Made by a program: the position numbers and the translations under genes. Below the pieces are notes generated by a model. That model made no database searches and was not told where the DNA came from. It worked only from the letters and a program-made list of their open reading frames with translations. Shown here in pieces: positions 11,821-23,688 of a stretch of DNA of 64,000 nt. Positions within the stretch are counted from its first letter, which is position 1, and every line of letters begins with the position of its first letter. Origin of the DNA: Saccharum officinarum (lineage: Eukaryota; Streptophyta; Magnoliopsida; Poales; Poaceae); the NCBI GenBank assembly GCA_020631735.1, contig CM036179.1, forward strand, positions 25,535,063 through 25,599,062, in the 5' to 3' direction.

Positions 11821-12204
11821 GACACATAAGTAAAATATTATAGGAGTAACATGGTATCTAGCAAATGTACATGATACTCCCACTATAAGTATCCTTCAAA
11901 TTGAACTGTGAACGATCACTATGTAATAAAGGGGTATGAGACTAGCATTTCAATTTCAGGACGAGGTTCAACAATAAGGCATTCCTTCACAGACAGAAGA
12001 AAATTCAGGCATCTAAAATTTGTTCACAAATATAATTTTTTTTGAACATAAATATAAATACTTTTTGGCATCAGAACCATACAGTAAATTAATTAAACAA
12101 ATCATGCAAATCCACATTTTCTCTCGGGTTATCTCTTGTCCTCTAAAACTGGGGCTCATATTTGTCTATTCCCTCTATCTTTAATACAATATGTGTATGT
12201 CTTG
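11821..12204. other. Non-coding stretch
   Basis: AT-rich, no gene recognised. Confidence 0.4.
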
Positions 12205-12551
12205 GCTATATTTGGTTTAACTTTTGAAAAATGCTTCTCACGGCAAAAAATAGGACGCTAACCAAATAGGCAGAACAGAAAATATTTTTTCAGAAGCAAC
12301 TGCTTTCGCGTAGTACAATTTTCGTAGCATCTTAGACCTTGTCGGTGACTTTTAGCTTTCTTTTTTTCAAATGGATGAAAATAGAGAGACATTTTATAGT
12401 TGTTTGAAGGGAGATAAAGAGATAGGGTAGGTTTCATAGTTGTTTTAACTAAATAGGTTACAATTTTTCATAGCACATAATTAATTCACATCAACTTTTT
12501 CATAGCTCACAACTCAACAATTCACAACTCAGGGTTGAACCAAACATACTT
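12205..12551. mobile_element. Candidate MITE of about 345 bp
   Basis: GCTATATTTGGTTTAACTTT at the left is complementary to GGTTGAACCAAACATACTT at the right. The interior has no coding capacity. Called from the inverted ends alone; family unknown. Confidence 0.5.
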
Positions 12552-13699
12552 TTAACAAAGCTATTAAGTCATTACACTCGTGAAAAGAAGGAATAGTCTA
12601 GTTAAGCACTATCGCACTATATCAAATCTCTCATTATAGACGCGACTTAACCCTTGTCACAAATGCATACAGTTCATCAGTTCGGGTATGAGAATTTGTG
12701 TGTGTGATGAGGAGCTATCATAGATGTGTCATATTATTTATTTATGAGTTAAATGCACCAATGACCCTCAAACTTGTTAATCGTTCACAAAAATGTATTT
12801 TTAAAATTCGTGGACCTAAGTAACACACTTTTAGGGCCGCTAGTCCAGTTAACTCTTTATTTATTTATAGGTCCAGAAGGTTGTGAGCTTGTATTGTCTA
12901 GAAATTTACTATGCTTATTTTTTCCCCCAAACGGTTTACAATGCATACTACGAATTGGCTAGTGCTTTTCACATGCATATAAATATATGTTAGTTTTTAG
13001 ACGCAGTTCATATTCTTATAAATATATGTTAGTTTCTAGATAAATATACATGCAACGACTGCCTCTAGTCCAGAAACTTGACATCTGTACAAGAAAACAT
13101 GAAGAAAATAGGATGTACGGTTTCTCTAAAATGTAACTTTTACATAACTGCAGCCAGCAGGTAGCAGTTCTTTTAGACAAAGCGGTCCAGTATTGCTTTA
13201 CGCCCATGTGCTCTGTCTCATCAACATAAATTGCCAGTTAAAATTTAGAACATATTTTTTTTAAACACAATATAGATGCATATGCTCACATATGCACAAG
13301 CAGCTTCATCCCTAAGAGCACACTCATGAACATCTTATTCTATGAGCATTTACATGAGAGTAAGCCTATGGAGCTTGAGGTTGATCAAGTCACCACAGAC
13401 ACTTAGCTATTGACAAACTTGTCACCTAGCAGGCTACCACTCCAAGGATAAGTGTTTACTACTACAAAATTTATTTTGGAGATGACATCGGGCCAAGGAT
13501 GCGATGGTGGCGAATCTCGCGAAAGAATTGATGTGAGCTTCCAGGCCCCTTAGGTAAGTTCTCTTGGTGGTTAATGACAAGTTTGCATGTGTGAATAACA
13601 TGTATGTTTGTGATAAACATGTTTTATGTTAGTTCACAATGCATGAAGATAAAGGTGTCCTCAAATATTGAGAAAGGGATCGAGGACACCTTGGCATGT
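12552..13699. other. Non-coding stretch; old repeat host of solo LTR A
   Basis: No gene recognised. From about 13540 the sequence has the look of an old LTR (GGTTAATGACAAGTTTGC, then TGAGAAAGGGATCGAGG). It continues directly at 15982 after the solo LTR is removed, since CATGT at 13695-13699 is repeated at 15977-15981. Confidence 0.5.
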
Positions 13700-15976
13700 T
13701 GTAGGGTCGAGATGGCGGACTAGAGGGGGGTGAATAGTTCTTTTTAAAATTAATTACGTCAGCTAACCGAAACAAATGCAGAATTAAAACTACCGGTCTA
13801 GCCAGGACTACACCCCTCTATCTAAGTTCTCTACCACCTTGCAAAGATACCAATTAAGCAACTAAGGTGTCAAACTTAGCAAGAGCTCACCTAAACAATT
13901 CTAGTGGCAAGGTCACACAAACCTATGCAACTAGTACTTTGCCAATCGGGGGAGCTCCTACACAATTCTAGTAAGCAAAAGCACAAAGCCCATAAGTTCA
14001 CTAGCAATGCTCAATAACAAGGCAACCACTGCCAAATTAGAGAGCACAAAAAAACTTAGCTACACAAACTAAGCAATGTGACTAACAAGGTTACACAAAC
14101 CAAATTAAGCACGCAAGGGAGCTACTTCTAGCTACACAAGCAAGAAGGTAACTAGCAAGCTACACAAGCTAACTAGTCACAAGAGCAACTATACAAGCAC
14201 AATGTATATGAAAGTAATACAAGCTTGTGTTTCGCGGAGCGCAAACCACCGAGAAGATGATGAAGACAATGTTGACACGGTGATTTTTCTCTCGAGGTTC
14301 ACTTGGTTGCCACCAAGCTACGTTCCCGTTGTGTCGACCGCTCACTTGGTTCGGCGGCTAATTGACATCACCCGCCAAGCCCGCATGTCAGGCACTACAA
14401 GAACCTACCCCCAAAGTGAGGGTAGCTCAATGACACGCTCAACTAGAGTTGCTCTTCGCGGCTCTCGTGGGGTGAGCACAATACCCCTCACAAAGCTCTT
14501 CTCCGGAGAGCCACACAAGCTTCTTGCGGGCTTCGAGGGAGACCACCACCAAGCCATCTAGGAGGTGGCAACCTCCAAGAGTAACAAGTCCACTAGCTAG
14601 CAAGATGACCACCTAGTGCCACTCGATGCAACCTCATGATGCGATCGCATTAGAATCGCTCACTCACTCGATCGGATGAACACTATCAATCACAAGTGAG
14701 TTAGAGGGCTCCCAAAAACTACCACATAAGCCACCAAGGCTCTAGTGTGCTCAGCAACTAGCCCAAGGCCGACCAAGGGGCTATTTATAAGCCCCCACAT
14801 GAAATAGAGCTGTTGCTCTAAAGATTCCCTTTTCTACGAGGGCACCGAACATGTCGGTGTGGCACCGGACATGGGGTGGCGGTGCCCCTCCAATAGTCAT
14901 CCTAGCCATTGGGGCGCCGGACAGGGTGGCGGTGGCACCGCCCTAAAGGTGGCGGTGACCACCCAGGCCAACCACCCAAAATCCTCAACCTCTGGAAAAA
15001 TACGGCGGTGGCACCGAACAGTGCCCGGCGATGCACTGTCCATGCCATGGCGGTGTACACCGTCACGTCCGGTGACACCCCTTCTGCTGCTGCTCTCGGC
15101 TTTGGCCAAACGGTCACCACCATTGGGGTGGTGGTGCACCAGACAAGGGGTGGCGGTGCCACCTAGGCAGCACCCTGAGCCTAGTTTCGCCTCCTCTTCT
15201 TCACCAACTTCTTCACCTTTGCAAATGTGCTAACACCACCAAGTGTACACTACCATGTGCACGTGTGTTAGTATTTCACAAATATTTTTTCAAAGGATTA
15301 GCACTCTTTTCACCACGCCACTCGATCCTAACACGTATGCAAAGTTAGATCGCTCAAGTGGCACTAGATTACCAATATGCAAACAAGTTTGCCTCTCTTG
15401 ATAGTACGGTCATCTATCCTAAACTCGGTCATAAACTTCTCTACACACCTATAACCAGTGAAATGAAATGTTCTACAAATATACCTTTGCCTTGCGCATT
15501 CCATTCCATCTCCTTCAATGTCGATGCAACACATGCACTAACATAATCAACAAATGATATGATCCACTTCATATCTTCACGTGATCATATTGGTTCATGG
15601 ATCTTGACTTCACTTGCTCTTCACCGTTGCGTCGGTCCATCGGTGCCAAGTCTTGCTCAAGCTTCACCATCACACACGGTCCCTCACTTCAAAGCCTTCG
15701 ACTTTCCCTTCACACTTGCAACTTGTCCGTCGAGCCAAGTCATGTCTTGATCTTCTCCACCTTGATCACATGACTCTATATTATGTCTCATATGCAATGA
15801 GCTCCTTTATCATCACATGTGTGAGCCTTGCACCAAGATCAAGCCATCTTCACCGTCATGGCATATATTGCTTGCACATATGTACTTGTGGGCTAATCAC
15901 ATGTGTATCTCACGTCAAACATAATTAGTCCATCTAGGTTATCACTCAATTACCAAAACCAAACAAGGATCTTTCA
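13700..15976 (-). mobile_element. Solo LTR A, Copia-type, complete with CATGT duplication
   Basis: On the plus strand it starts TGTAGGGTCGAGATGG and ends GGATCTTTCA, so in its own direction it starts TGAAAGATCCTTGTTTGG and ends CCCTACA. CATGT flanks it on both sides (13695-13699 and 15977-15981), a perfect 5-bp target duplication. It is therefore an entire LTR left after recombination between the two LTRs of one insertion. Length is 2277 bp. It is closely related to the LTR at 25115-27436, which lies in the opposite orientation, and more distantly to the Copia LTR at 17142. The frames at 14859-15233 are GC-rich LTR sequence, not genes. Confidence 0.92.
14781..14791 (-). promoter_or_regulatory. 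TATA box of solo LTR A
   Basis: CTTATAAATAG on the minus strand, placed after the GC-rich U3-like part, as in the related LTR at 25115-27436. Inferred LTR promoter. Confidence 0.6.
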
Positions 15977-16293
15977 CATGTGTTGCTAATGTGTGTTTTG
16001 GAGAAACAAGTTAACATTAGGCTATAGAGATGAAGATATCCCCAAGTGTTGATAATGTGATCAAGAAATCAAGATTCAAGGTGAAGATCATTTAAGAGTC
16101 CAGCAAAGCCATAGACTACTCACAGATTAAGGGGGTCTTAGAATAGTCAGGTATTTTAGTTAAAGACTCCAGAGTGAAGATCTTTTCAAGAGCTGTGCTT
16201 CTCCAAGAAGGGTCGGATTTGAGTGCAAGAAGCTCTACCAAGCATTCAGTGTGCATGGTGGTACGAACTTGATGAACAAATGGTACAGTGGGC
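15977..16293. other. Unidentified old repeat, middle part
   Basis: Continues 13541-13699 and resumes at 24389 once the inserted LTRs are removed. It contains phrases such as GATGAAGATATCCCCAAG and AGAGTGAAGATCTTTTCAAG that look retrotransposon-derived. No open frame of note. Confidence 0.4.
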
Positions 16294-17141
16294 TGTTGAC
16301 ACTTCTAACACCACTTAAATTCTAGGTTGTCATCCCTAGCATGGCGCCAGAAATGCTGGTACTAATAAATACAAATGCTCTCTTAAAATAAATATAATAT
16401 CTGCAAGCACACAGATAATATCAATGTAACATTCTACCAGGAGTAATCCAGGTATCGTTATTTATATTTTTACCCATAGGAAGGGAAAGCTAAGGATAAT
16501 GGGCATGAGCATCACTGCATGTCATAATGGAGAGTGTAACCATGCCTTTGTCTATCTTCTCATACAGGATAAGTGTCATAAGATAAAATATAAATAAATG
16601 ATAAGCACATAGCCACATAATAAATGATAAATATCTCAATAGAGTACTCTAAGTCTAGCACTAGCATGGTATTAGGATGATCTACGAGGATAAATCCTAT
16701 GTTATTCTAACTATAAGTCAAAGCATACGATGATTTGTGCAATTACACTTGGCAATCATGGCAAGACAAGGTTATATCTACACATAGAGATATTATGCAG
16801 AAAGATCATGAACATAGCCAGCCTTTCCTTATAATTGTTGTGTTCTACACGGTCTACATTCGGGAGATGGACTATATAAGACTCAACAGGAATGTCACAC
16901 CCGCGAACTACCACACGATCCGGAATATAGGGTGCAATCGCAGGAAAATATGGTATAGACACCATGCCTACGCAATATTGTCCACTCACCCATGATATCA
17001 ATGAGCGAGCGCTATACGATCCTATGTTTGAATATGAATCTAATTCTACTATGCTAAGCATATAATCAAAGTAAACTAAGAACATTATAATTGAGAATAT
17101 AAGCAAATAGAGCAAAGTCATATCCAATATAGTAGAATAGA

Positions 17142-19355
17142 TGAAAGTCCCTAGTTTGGTTTTGGCTAATTGATGAAACCTAGGACTAACCTTTGTATCT
17201 AAGTGGATGATTTAGATAAAGGTGGTCAGTGAATATGAGACATGACATTGGCTCATGTGACCAAGATGATGAAGACCAAGATGATGCTTGGCTCGATGGA
17301 CCGGTTGTGAAGGTGAAGGGCAAGTCAAGGCTTCGAAGTGAAGGACCATGCGATGGTGAAGCTTGAGCAAGACTTGGCGCCGACGGACCGATGCAACGGT
17401 GAAGAGCAAGTGAAGTCAAGGTCGATGGATCGAGACAGTCATGTGATGATATGAAGTGGATCATATCTTTTGGAAAAACAAAATGGGCTCAAGGCAAAGG
17501 TATAACCATAGGGCCATTTTGTTTTGCACTCAAGACACCATAGAGGGTGTGAGTGGTTTAGGATCGATAGCCGAACTATTAAGAGGGGAAGTCTTATCGG
17601 TTATTCGACGCACGGGTGCCACTAGGTGAATTCATGAAGTGCATTGCATGTAGGGCCTAGTGAGCTAACTGGAAAACCTTCGAAAATGATTATGAAAATG
17701 CTAACACACGTGCACAAGGTGGTGATCACTTGTTGGTGTTGGCACATTTACGAAGGCGATGAAGTTTGAGCGGTAGAGAGGGTTTGGGTTCCTCTCTCCC
17801 TCCCGCCGAGCTTGCGAGCGTGGGATTCAGGTGTTTTCGAGGAATTGAAATGCCTATTTTCCACTACGCCGGAAGTCGGAAAAGAAACGGAGGCGAACGG
17901 AGGTCACAGAGGTGACGCTGACCGGACGCGGTCACGGTATGACCGGACGCGTCTGGTCAGTACAACGCAACAGTCAGGCGCACGGGTGCTAGGGTTTGCA
18001 ACCGGTGCGTCCGGTCACTCACGGGACCGGCGCGTCCGGTCAGGCGCCCAGAGGGAACTGAAGTTCGCAAGGTCGATCGGACGCGTGGCGCGTCCGGTCA
18101 CACATGATTGGACGTGTCCGGTCGTTGAGGGAGCTTACTGGACTCCAACCGGACGCTGGCACTGTCGCGTCCGGTCGTTGTCTGGAGCACGTCCGGTCGT
18201 TGCTTCGCGAGCACGTGGTGCTGTGCGATCGGCGCGTCCGGTCACTCGCGGGACCGGCACGTCCGGTCGGTTGAGAGGCGTGTCTGGTCGTGGTGTTTGA
18301 CCGTTGGCGCAGTGACCGCTGGAGGATCGGACGCGGTTGAACGCGTCCGGTCAGTTTCGACTGGTGCGTCCGGTCATCCCGAAAAACGTCCAGTGAAGGG
18401 GTACAACGGCTCTATTCTTTTGGGATGCTTATAAATACTTGTTGGCCGGCCCTTGGGGAGGTCTCTCATGATTTCTAACACTCTTGTGCATCCTTTGAGC
18501 TAGAGCTTCTCCCTCCCACTCATCTCTCTTGCTTGATTATAAATCATAAGTGAGATTGAGTGATCCAAAGTGCATTGCATAGCTTGAGGGCATCTAGTGG
18601 CACTTGTGGGTGGTTTAGCCGGTGGATTTCTTGTTACTCTTGGAGAGTACCGCTCCTAGCCGGCTTGGAGATTGTTGGAGGCGTTGGCAAGAGAAGGAGA
18701 TTGTTCTTGGCCACCTCCGGTTGATTGTAAGAGGTTCTTGTTCTTTCCTCGGCGGAGCGCCAAAAACAACTCTAGTGGATTGCGCGTGTCATTGAGTTAC
18801 CTCACTTGAGAGTGGTGTCTTGTGGTGCCTTGCGGGGCGTGCCTTGAGGGGCAAGTGACTTGAGGGTCACACCGAGGAACCATCTAAGTGTTGGTCGACA
18901 CAACTGGTGACGTAGCTTGTCGGTGCACAAGTGAACACCGGGTGAACAAAAATATTGTGTCACTTGTCTCCCGATGATTGGTCTTCATATTGTGTTGTTG
19001 CCAATATTGATTGATTGTATATCATCTTGGTGATTGGCAACATCTTCACTCCACCGTCGGTATAAGATTCACAATCCTCTCTCTCGCATTTACTTTACTA
19101 GTTTATCTTGTGTAGCTCTAGTAGTAGCTTTGCTAGTAGTGTTGTTAGCTTGCTCACTAGTGTAAGTTTAGTGACATAGCCCTTGTGTGAACTAGAGATC
19201 ATAATCCACTAGACTTGTGGATAGGAGGCTTGCATCACAACCGTAGGCTAAGCAAAACTCGCTTTACGCCGTTTGTTATTCTAACAAGTTTGCTTAATGT
19301 TTATTGTAGATTTTTTATAGGCTATTCACCCCCTCTAGCCATCTAGGACCTTACA
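17142..19355 (+). repeat. 5' LTR of Copia element 1
   Basis: Starts TGAAAGTCCCTAGTTTGG and ends CTAGGACCTTACA just before the primer-binding site. At 17920-18380 it holds a dense cluster of GGACGCGTCCGGTC units. A TATA box at 18430 splits U3 from R/U5. The frame at 17812-18300 lies across this CpG-rich cluster and is not a gene. Confidence 0.92.
18430..18437 (+). promoter_or_regulatory. TATA box, 5' LTR of Copia 1
   Basis: TATAAATA about 50 bp downstream of the GGACGCGTCC cluster, conserved in the 3' LTR at 22762-22769. Likely the LTR promoter. Confidence 0.65.
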
Positions 19356-19357
19356 AG

Positions 19358-19370
19358 TGGTATCGGAGCC
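19358..19370 (+). promoter_or_regulatory. Primer-binding site of Copia 1 (initiator Met-tRNA)
   Basis: TGGTATCGGAGCC starts two bases after the LTR end. It matches the usual TGGTATCAGAGC tail complement with one change (A to G). Confidence 0.9.
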
Positions 19371-19414
19371 GTGGTGACCATTTTAATCAAGGCTTAACAT
19401 CCTTCGGTGTAAAA

Positions 19415-21459
19415 ATGACTTAAATTGTGTTCAATCATGTTGGGGGCAAGCCACCGTTCTTTGATGGTGTTAGTTCTTTTGCTCATTGGAAGAGAAAAAT
19501 GACAATGTACCTTGGTTCTATTCATGAGAGAGTTTTGCAAGTCATCAAGAATGATTTTGCTATCATTGATCCCGATCATCTCACTGATGAAGATAGAGCA
19601 AATAGAACATGCAATAGAATGACTCTCATACACTTTACAATGGTATTGACACAAAAGTATTTGAGGGCATCATGGATTTAGAATTGGCAAATGAAGTATG
19701 AACAAGGTTGAGTGAAACATATGAGGGCACTAAGGTTGTGAAGAGTGCCAAGCTATATGGGCTCAAGAGTAAGTTTGAGAACTTCAAGATGAAAGAAGAA
19801 AAAACAATCTTAGAGATGTTTCATAGATTGCAAGTCATTGTGAATAATCTCAAGAGCTTAGGGCACAAGACACAAGACCAAGACTTTTGCCACAAGTTCT
19901 TGTTGAGCTTACTAAGAAGATTCAAAATGTTGATCATGATGCTACAAAGAGATGGGCTTGATGCAATGAAGCCCAATGATTTGCTTGGAGAGGTATTAAC
20001 CTTTGACAAGTATGATCAAGATGTTGATGAGAAGGAGAAGGAGGAAGAAAAGAAGAAGAAGACCGTGGCATTCAAGGCCACCTCCTCTAAGGGCAAAGCT
20101 TCAATTCAAGAAGAAGATGACAATGAAGAAGATGAAGAATTGGAAATTGATGATGAGGCACTTGCTCTAGTTGTCAAGAATATTGGCAAGATGTTTATCA
20201 AAAGAAGAGGCTTTAAAAAGAGAAATAACAATTTCAAGAGCAATGAGCAACAAAGGAAGTGTTTCAATTGTGATAGCACCGAACATCTTCAAGCCGAATG
20301 TCCCTTTGATAAGAAGAACAACAAGAGGGGCAAGTTTAAGAAGAAAAAGAGAGAAGCCAAGATGACTTTCAAGAAGGGCAAGAATGGAGCCTATGTGGTC
20401 ACTTGGGAAAGTGATGATGATGAAGAAGAAGAATCATCATCCAACAAGGCTTTTGCTTCCATTGCTATCAACAAGAAGCCATTACTATTTGATTCGTCCT
20501 CTTCATGCCTCATGGCAAAAGAAACTAAGGTATTATATGATGAGAGTGATGATGAAAGTGAAATGGAATATGCTCATGATAGTGATAATGATAATGAAAA
20601 TGATGATGATGAACCAACTAAAGAACAACTATATGACTTGATGCAACAAACTAGAGACATAGCTATTGCTAAGGACAAGGAGTGTAAGAAGCTTTCAATG
20701 AAAGTAGCAATACTTGAGAAAGTTCTTAGTGAGCTTAAGACCACTCATGAGAGTCTAGTGGAAGACCATGAGGATGTTGGTAAGGCTCATTCCAAGCTTA
20801 AAAAAGCTCACTCATTGCTACTTGAGCAACAAGCAAAGAAGGAGGTTGTTGTATCATGTGATATAGGTGTTACATGTGATATAATTGATGAATCCACTTA
20901 TGAACCTATCATCATGTCAAAAGCTAACCCTTCTTGTAGCTCTTCATCCACCACCACTGACTCTAACTCCACTACTAGTGATGGTTTCACTTGTGATGCC
21001 TCACTAATGGTTGAGAATAAGAATCTCAAGAAAGAGGTGGATGAGCTCACTCACGCCCTAGGAAAGGCTTATGGTGGTGAGGCCCGCTTGCTTAAGTGCT
21101 TGGGTAGCCAAAGGTTCTCTCTTTACAAAGAGGGATTGGGCTACACCACCAAGAAAGGCAAGTCGGCCTTTGCAACTCTAAAGCCTAGCTTTGTGAAGGG
21201 CAACGGTCGGTTTTGCAATAGATGCAAGCAAGTTGGGCACCTAGAGCATAATTGCAATAAAAAGAACCAAAGCAAGAACCTTGTTAATGCTATACCTTTT
21301 GATTCTTGCTATGTGCTTACCAAAGGTGTGAAGGGTGTGAAAGCTAAGTTTATTGGTACACCCATTGTTGGCCCAAAGAAGAAGGCTATTTGGGTACCAA
21401 AGAGCTTAGTTGCTAACCTACAAGGACCCAAGCAAAAATGGGTACCTAAGCTTCATTGA
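19415..21459 (+). pseudogene. gag: Copia 1 gag, broken
   Basis: Encodes the capsid/nucleocapsid polyprotein that packages element RNA. The likely start ATG at 19415 is followed by ACT and then a TAA stop at 19421, most simply a CAA to TAA change. The N-terminal part then reads to about 19681 (FFDGVSSFAHWKRKMTMYL, the usual Copia gag start), meets stops and shifts frame near 19700. The long frame 19708-21459 (583 aa) keeps the rest: an acidic and lysine-rich linker, zinc knuckle 1 (CFNCDSTEHLQAEC, from residue 185), a coiled-coil-like middle, and zinc knuckle 2 (CNRCKQVGHLEHNC, from residue 503). Both knuckles keep the C-C-H-C ligands. The size with two spaced knuckles suggests the SIRE/Maximus group. 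Not functional as it stands. Confidence 0.92.
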
Positions 21460-21479
21460 TTTGCTTGTAGGTCAATTAC

Positions 21480-22372
21480 AAAGCTAGAGGAAGGCATTGA
21501 ATTATTGATAGTGGGTGCACTCAACACATGATCGGTACATCAAGAATGTTTGACTCAATCAATGACAATGATAGTGGTGTTGATTCTATCACATTTGGCA
21601 ATAACAAGAAAGGCAAGGTTATTGGCTTGGGCAAGATTGCAATATCAAATGACTTGAGTATCTCCAATGTGTTGCTAGTTAAAAGCTTAGATTTCAATCT
21701 TCTATCCGTGGCACAAATATGTGCTCTTGGTTACAAATGTATCTTTGGGGTTGATGATGTGGAAGTCATTAGTATGAATGGTTCAAATGTGGCATTCAAG
21801 GGCTTTAGATATGAGAATCTCTACCTAGTTGACTTCAATGCTAGATAAACTTCTTTGACAACTTGCTTAATCTCCAAATCAAGCATGGGTTGGCTTTAAC
21901 ATAGAAGGCTTGGTCATGTTGGCATGAAATAATTGAAGAAGCTTATAACTCACAATCTTGTCAATGGTTTGAAAGATGTTGAATTTGAGAAGAATAAGCT
22001 TTGTAGTGCATGTCAAGCCGGGAAGCAAGTTGGAAGCTCACATCCAAAGAAGAGTATAATGAGCACATGCAAAGTATTTGATTTGATGCACATGGATCTA
22101 TTTGGCCCAACAACATACTCAAGCATAGGTGGTAATAAGTATGGATTTGTCATAGTGGATGACTTCACAAGATTCACATGGGTATTCTTTCTTAGTGACA
22201 AAAGTGAAGTGTTTGACATCTTCAAGACATTTCTCACTAGAGTTCACAATGAGTTTGAGATTAGAATCAAGAAAGTGAGAAGTGACAATGGAAGTGAGTT
22301 CAAGAATACAAGAATTGAAGAACTTTGTGATCACTATGGCATTGGACATCAATTCTCGGCCAAGTACACGGC
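21480..22372 (+). pseudogene. pol: Copia 1 protease and truncated integrase
   Basis: The aspartic protease site is visible as IDSGCTQHM (21504-21530), preceded by TGA where the family has Trp. The frame 21528-21848 carries the protease body (FNLLSVAQIC, GFRYENLYLVD). Further stops follow near 21846, 21898 and 21930. From 21933 the integrase has its zinc-binding region (HRRLGHVGMK, CSACQAGKQ), the first catalytic Asp (HMDLFGP) and the second (RSDNGSEF). The frame ends at SAKYT, just before the catalytic Glu region, where the sequence switches into LTR at about 22372. No RT or RNase H remains. Confidence 0.9.
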
Positions 22373-23688
22373 CAAGCGCCCAGAGGGAACTGAAGTTCGC
22401 AAGGTCGATCGGACGCGTGGTGCGTCCGGTCACACACGATCTGACGCGTCCGGTCATTGAGGGAGCTTACTAGACTCCAATCGGACGCTGGCACTGTCGC
22501 GTCCGGTCGTTGTCTGGATCGCGTCCGGTCATTGCTTTGCGGGCACGCGGTGCTGTGTGATCGGCGCGTCCGGTCACTCGCGGGACCGGCGCATCTGGTC
22601 GGTTGAGAGGCGCGTCCGGTCGTGGTGTTTGACCGTTGACACAGTGACCGTTGGAGGATCGGACGTGATTGAGCGCGTCCGGTCAGTTTCGACTGGCGCG
22701 TCCGGTCATCCCGAAAAACGTCCAGTGAAGGGGTACAACGACTCTATTCTGTTGGGATGCTTATAAATACTTGTTGGTCGGCCCTTGGGGAGGTCTCTCG
22801 TGATTTCTAACACTCTTGTGCATCCTTTGAGCTAGAGCTTCTCCCTCCCACTCATCTCTCTTGCTTGATTGCAAATCATAAGTGAGATTGAGTGATCCCA
22901 AAGTGTATTGCATAGCTTGAGGGCATCTAGTGGCACTTGTGGGTGGTTTAGCCGGTGGATTTCTTGTTCTCTTGGAGAGTACCGCTCCTAGCCGGCTTGG
23001 AGATTGTTGGAGGCGTTGGCAAGAGAAGGAGATTGTTCTTGGCCACCTCCGGTTGATTGTAAGAGGTTCTTGTGCTTTCCTCGGCGGAGCGCCAAAAACA
23101 ACTCTAGTGGATTACGCGCATCATTGAGTTACCTCACTTGAGAGTGGTGTCTTGTGGTGCCTTGCGGGGCGTGCCTTGTGGGGCAAGTAACTTGAGGGTC
23201 ACACCGAGGAACCATCTAAGTGTTAGTCGACACAACCGGTGACGTAGCTTGTCGGTGCACAAGTGAACACCAGGTGAATAAAAATATTGTGTCACTTGTC
23301 TCCCGGTGATTGGTCTTCATATTTTGTTGTTGTCAATATTGATTGATTGTATATCATCTTGGTGATTGGCAACATCTTCACTCCATCGTCGGTATAAGAT
23401 TCACAATCCCCTCTCTCGCATTTACTTTACTAGTTTATCTTGTGTAGCTCTAGTAGTAGCTTTGCTAGTAGTGTTGTTAGCTTGCTCACTAGTGTAAGTT
23501 TAGTGACATAGCCCTTGTGTGAACTAGAGATCATAATCCACTAGACTTGTGGATAGGAGGCTTGCATCACAACCGTAGGCTAAGCAAAACTCGCTTTACG
23601 CCGTTTGTTATTCTAACAAGTTTGCTTAGTGTTTATTGTAGATTTTTTATAGGCTATTCACCCCCCTCTAGCCATCTAGGACCTTACA
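22373..23688 (+). repeat. 3' LTR of Copia 1, 5'-truncated
   Basis: Matches 18043-19355 of the 5' LTR base for base with scattered differences, many of them C/T or G/A transitions at CG sites. It begins abruptly at GCGCCCAGAGGGAACTG, joined to the integrase, and ends CTAGGACCTTACA before the ATAGA duplication. The first ~0.9 kb of the LTR is absent. Confidence 0.92.
22762..22769 (+). promoter_or_regulatory. TATA box, 3' LTR of Copia 1
   Basis: TATAAATA at the same place as in the 5' LTR. Confidence 0.55.

Larger units (their letters stand above)
17142..23688 (+). mobile_element. Copia element 1 (SIRE/Maximus-like), internally deleted
   Basis: A 2.2-kb 5' LTR, Met-tRNA primer-binding site, broken gag and broken protease-integrase are followed directly by the last 1.3 kb of the 3' LTR. 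The perfect 5-bp duplication ATAGA lies at 17137-17141 and 23689-23693, so the outer ends are original. The rest of integrase, all RT and RNase H, the polypurine tract and the first ~0.9 kb of the 3' LTR are missing. I place it in the SIRE/Maximus lineage from the large gag with two zinc knuckles and the long LTR; this is an inference. It sits inside solo LTR S1. Confidence 0.93.

Noticed and set aside
13460..13520. CACTA transposon terminus (CTACTACAAAATTT)
   Set aside because: The motif is imperfect, no matching inverted end or subterminal repeats were found, and no 3-bp duplication could be shown.
14859..15233. Pro/Thr/Ser-rich frames on both strands within solo LTR A
   Set aside because: GC-rich LTR sequence with mutually overlapping frames and no family similarity.
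17812..18300. 162-aa plus-strand frame, and similar ones at 22300-22766, 52732-53205 and 59924-60258
   Set aside because: They lie in GGACGCGTCCGGTC clusters of LTRs. The tandem motif keeps frames open without coding.
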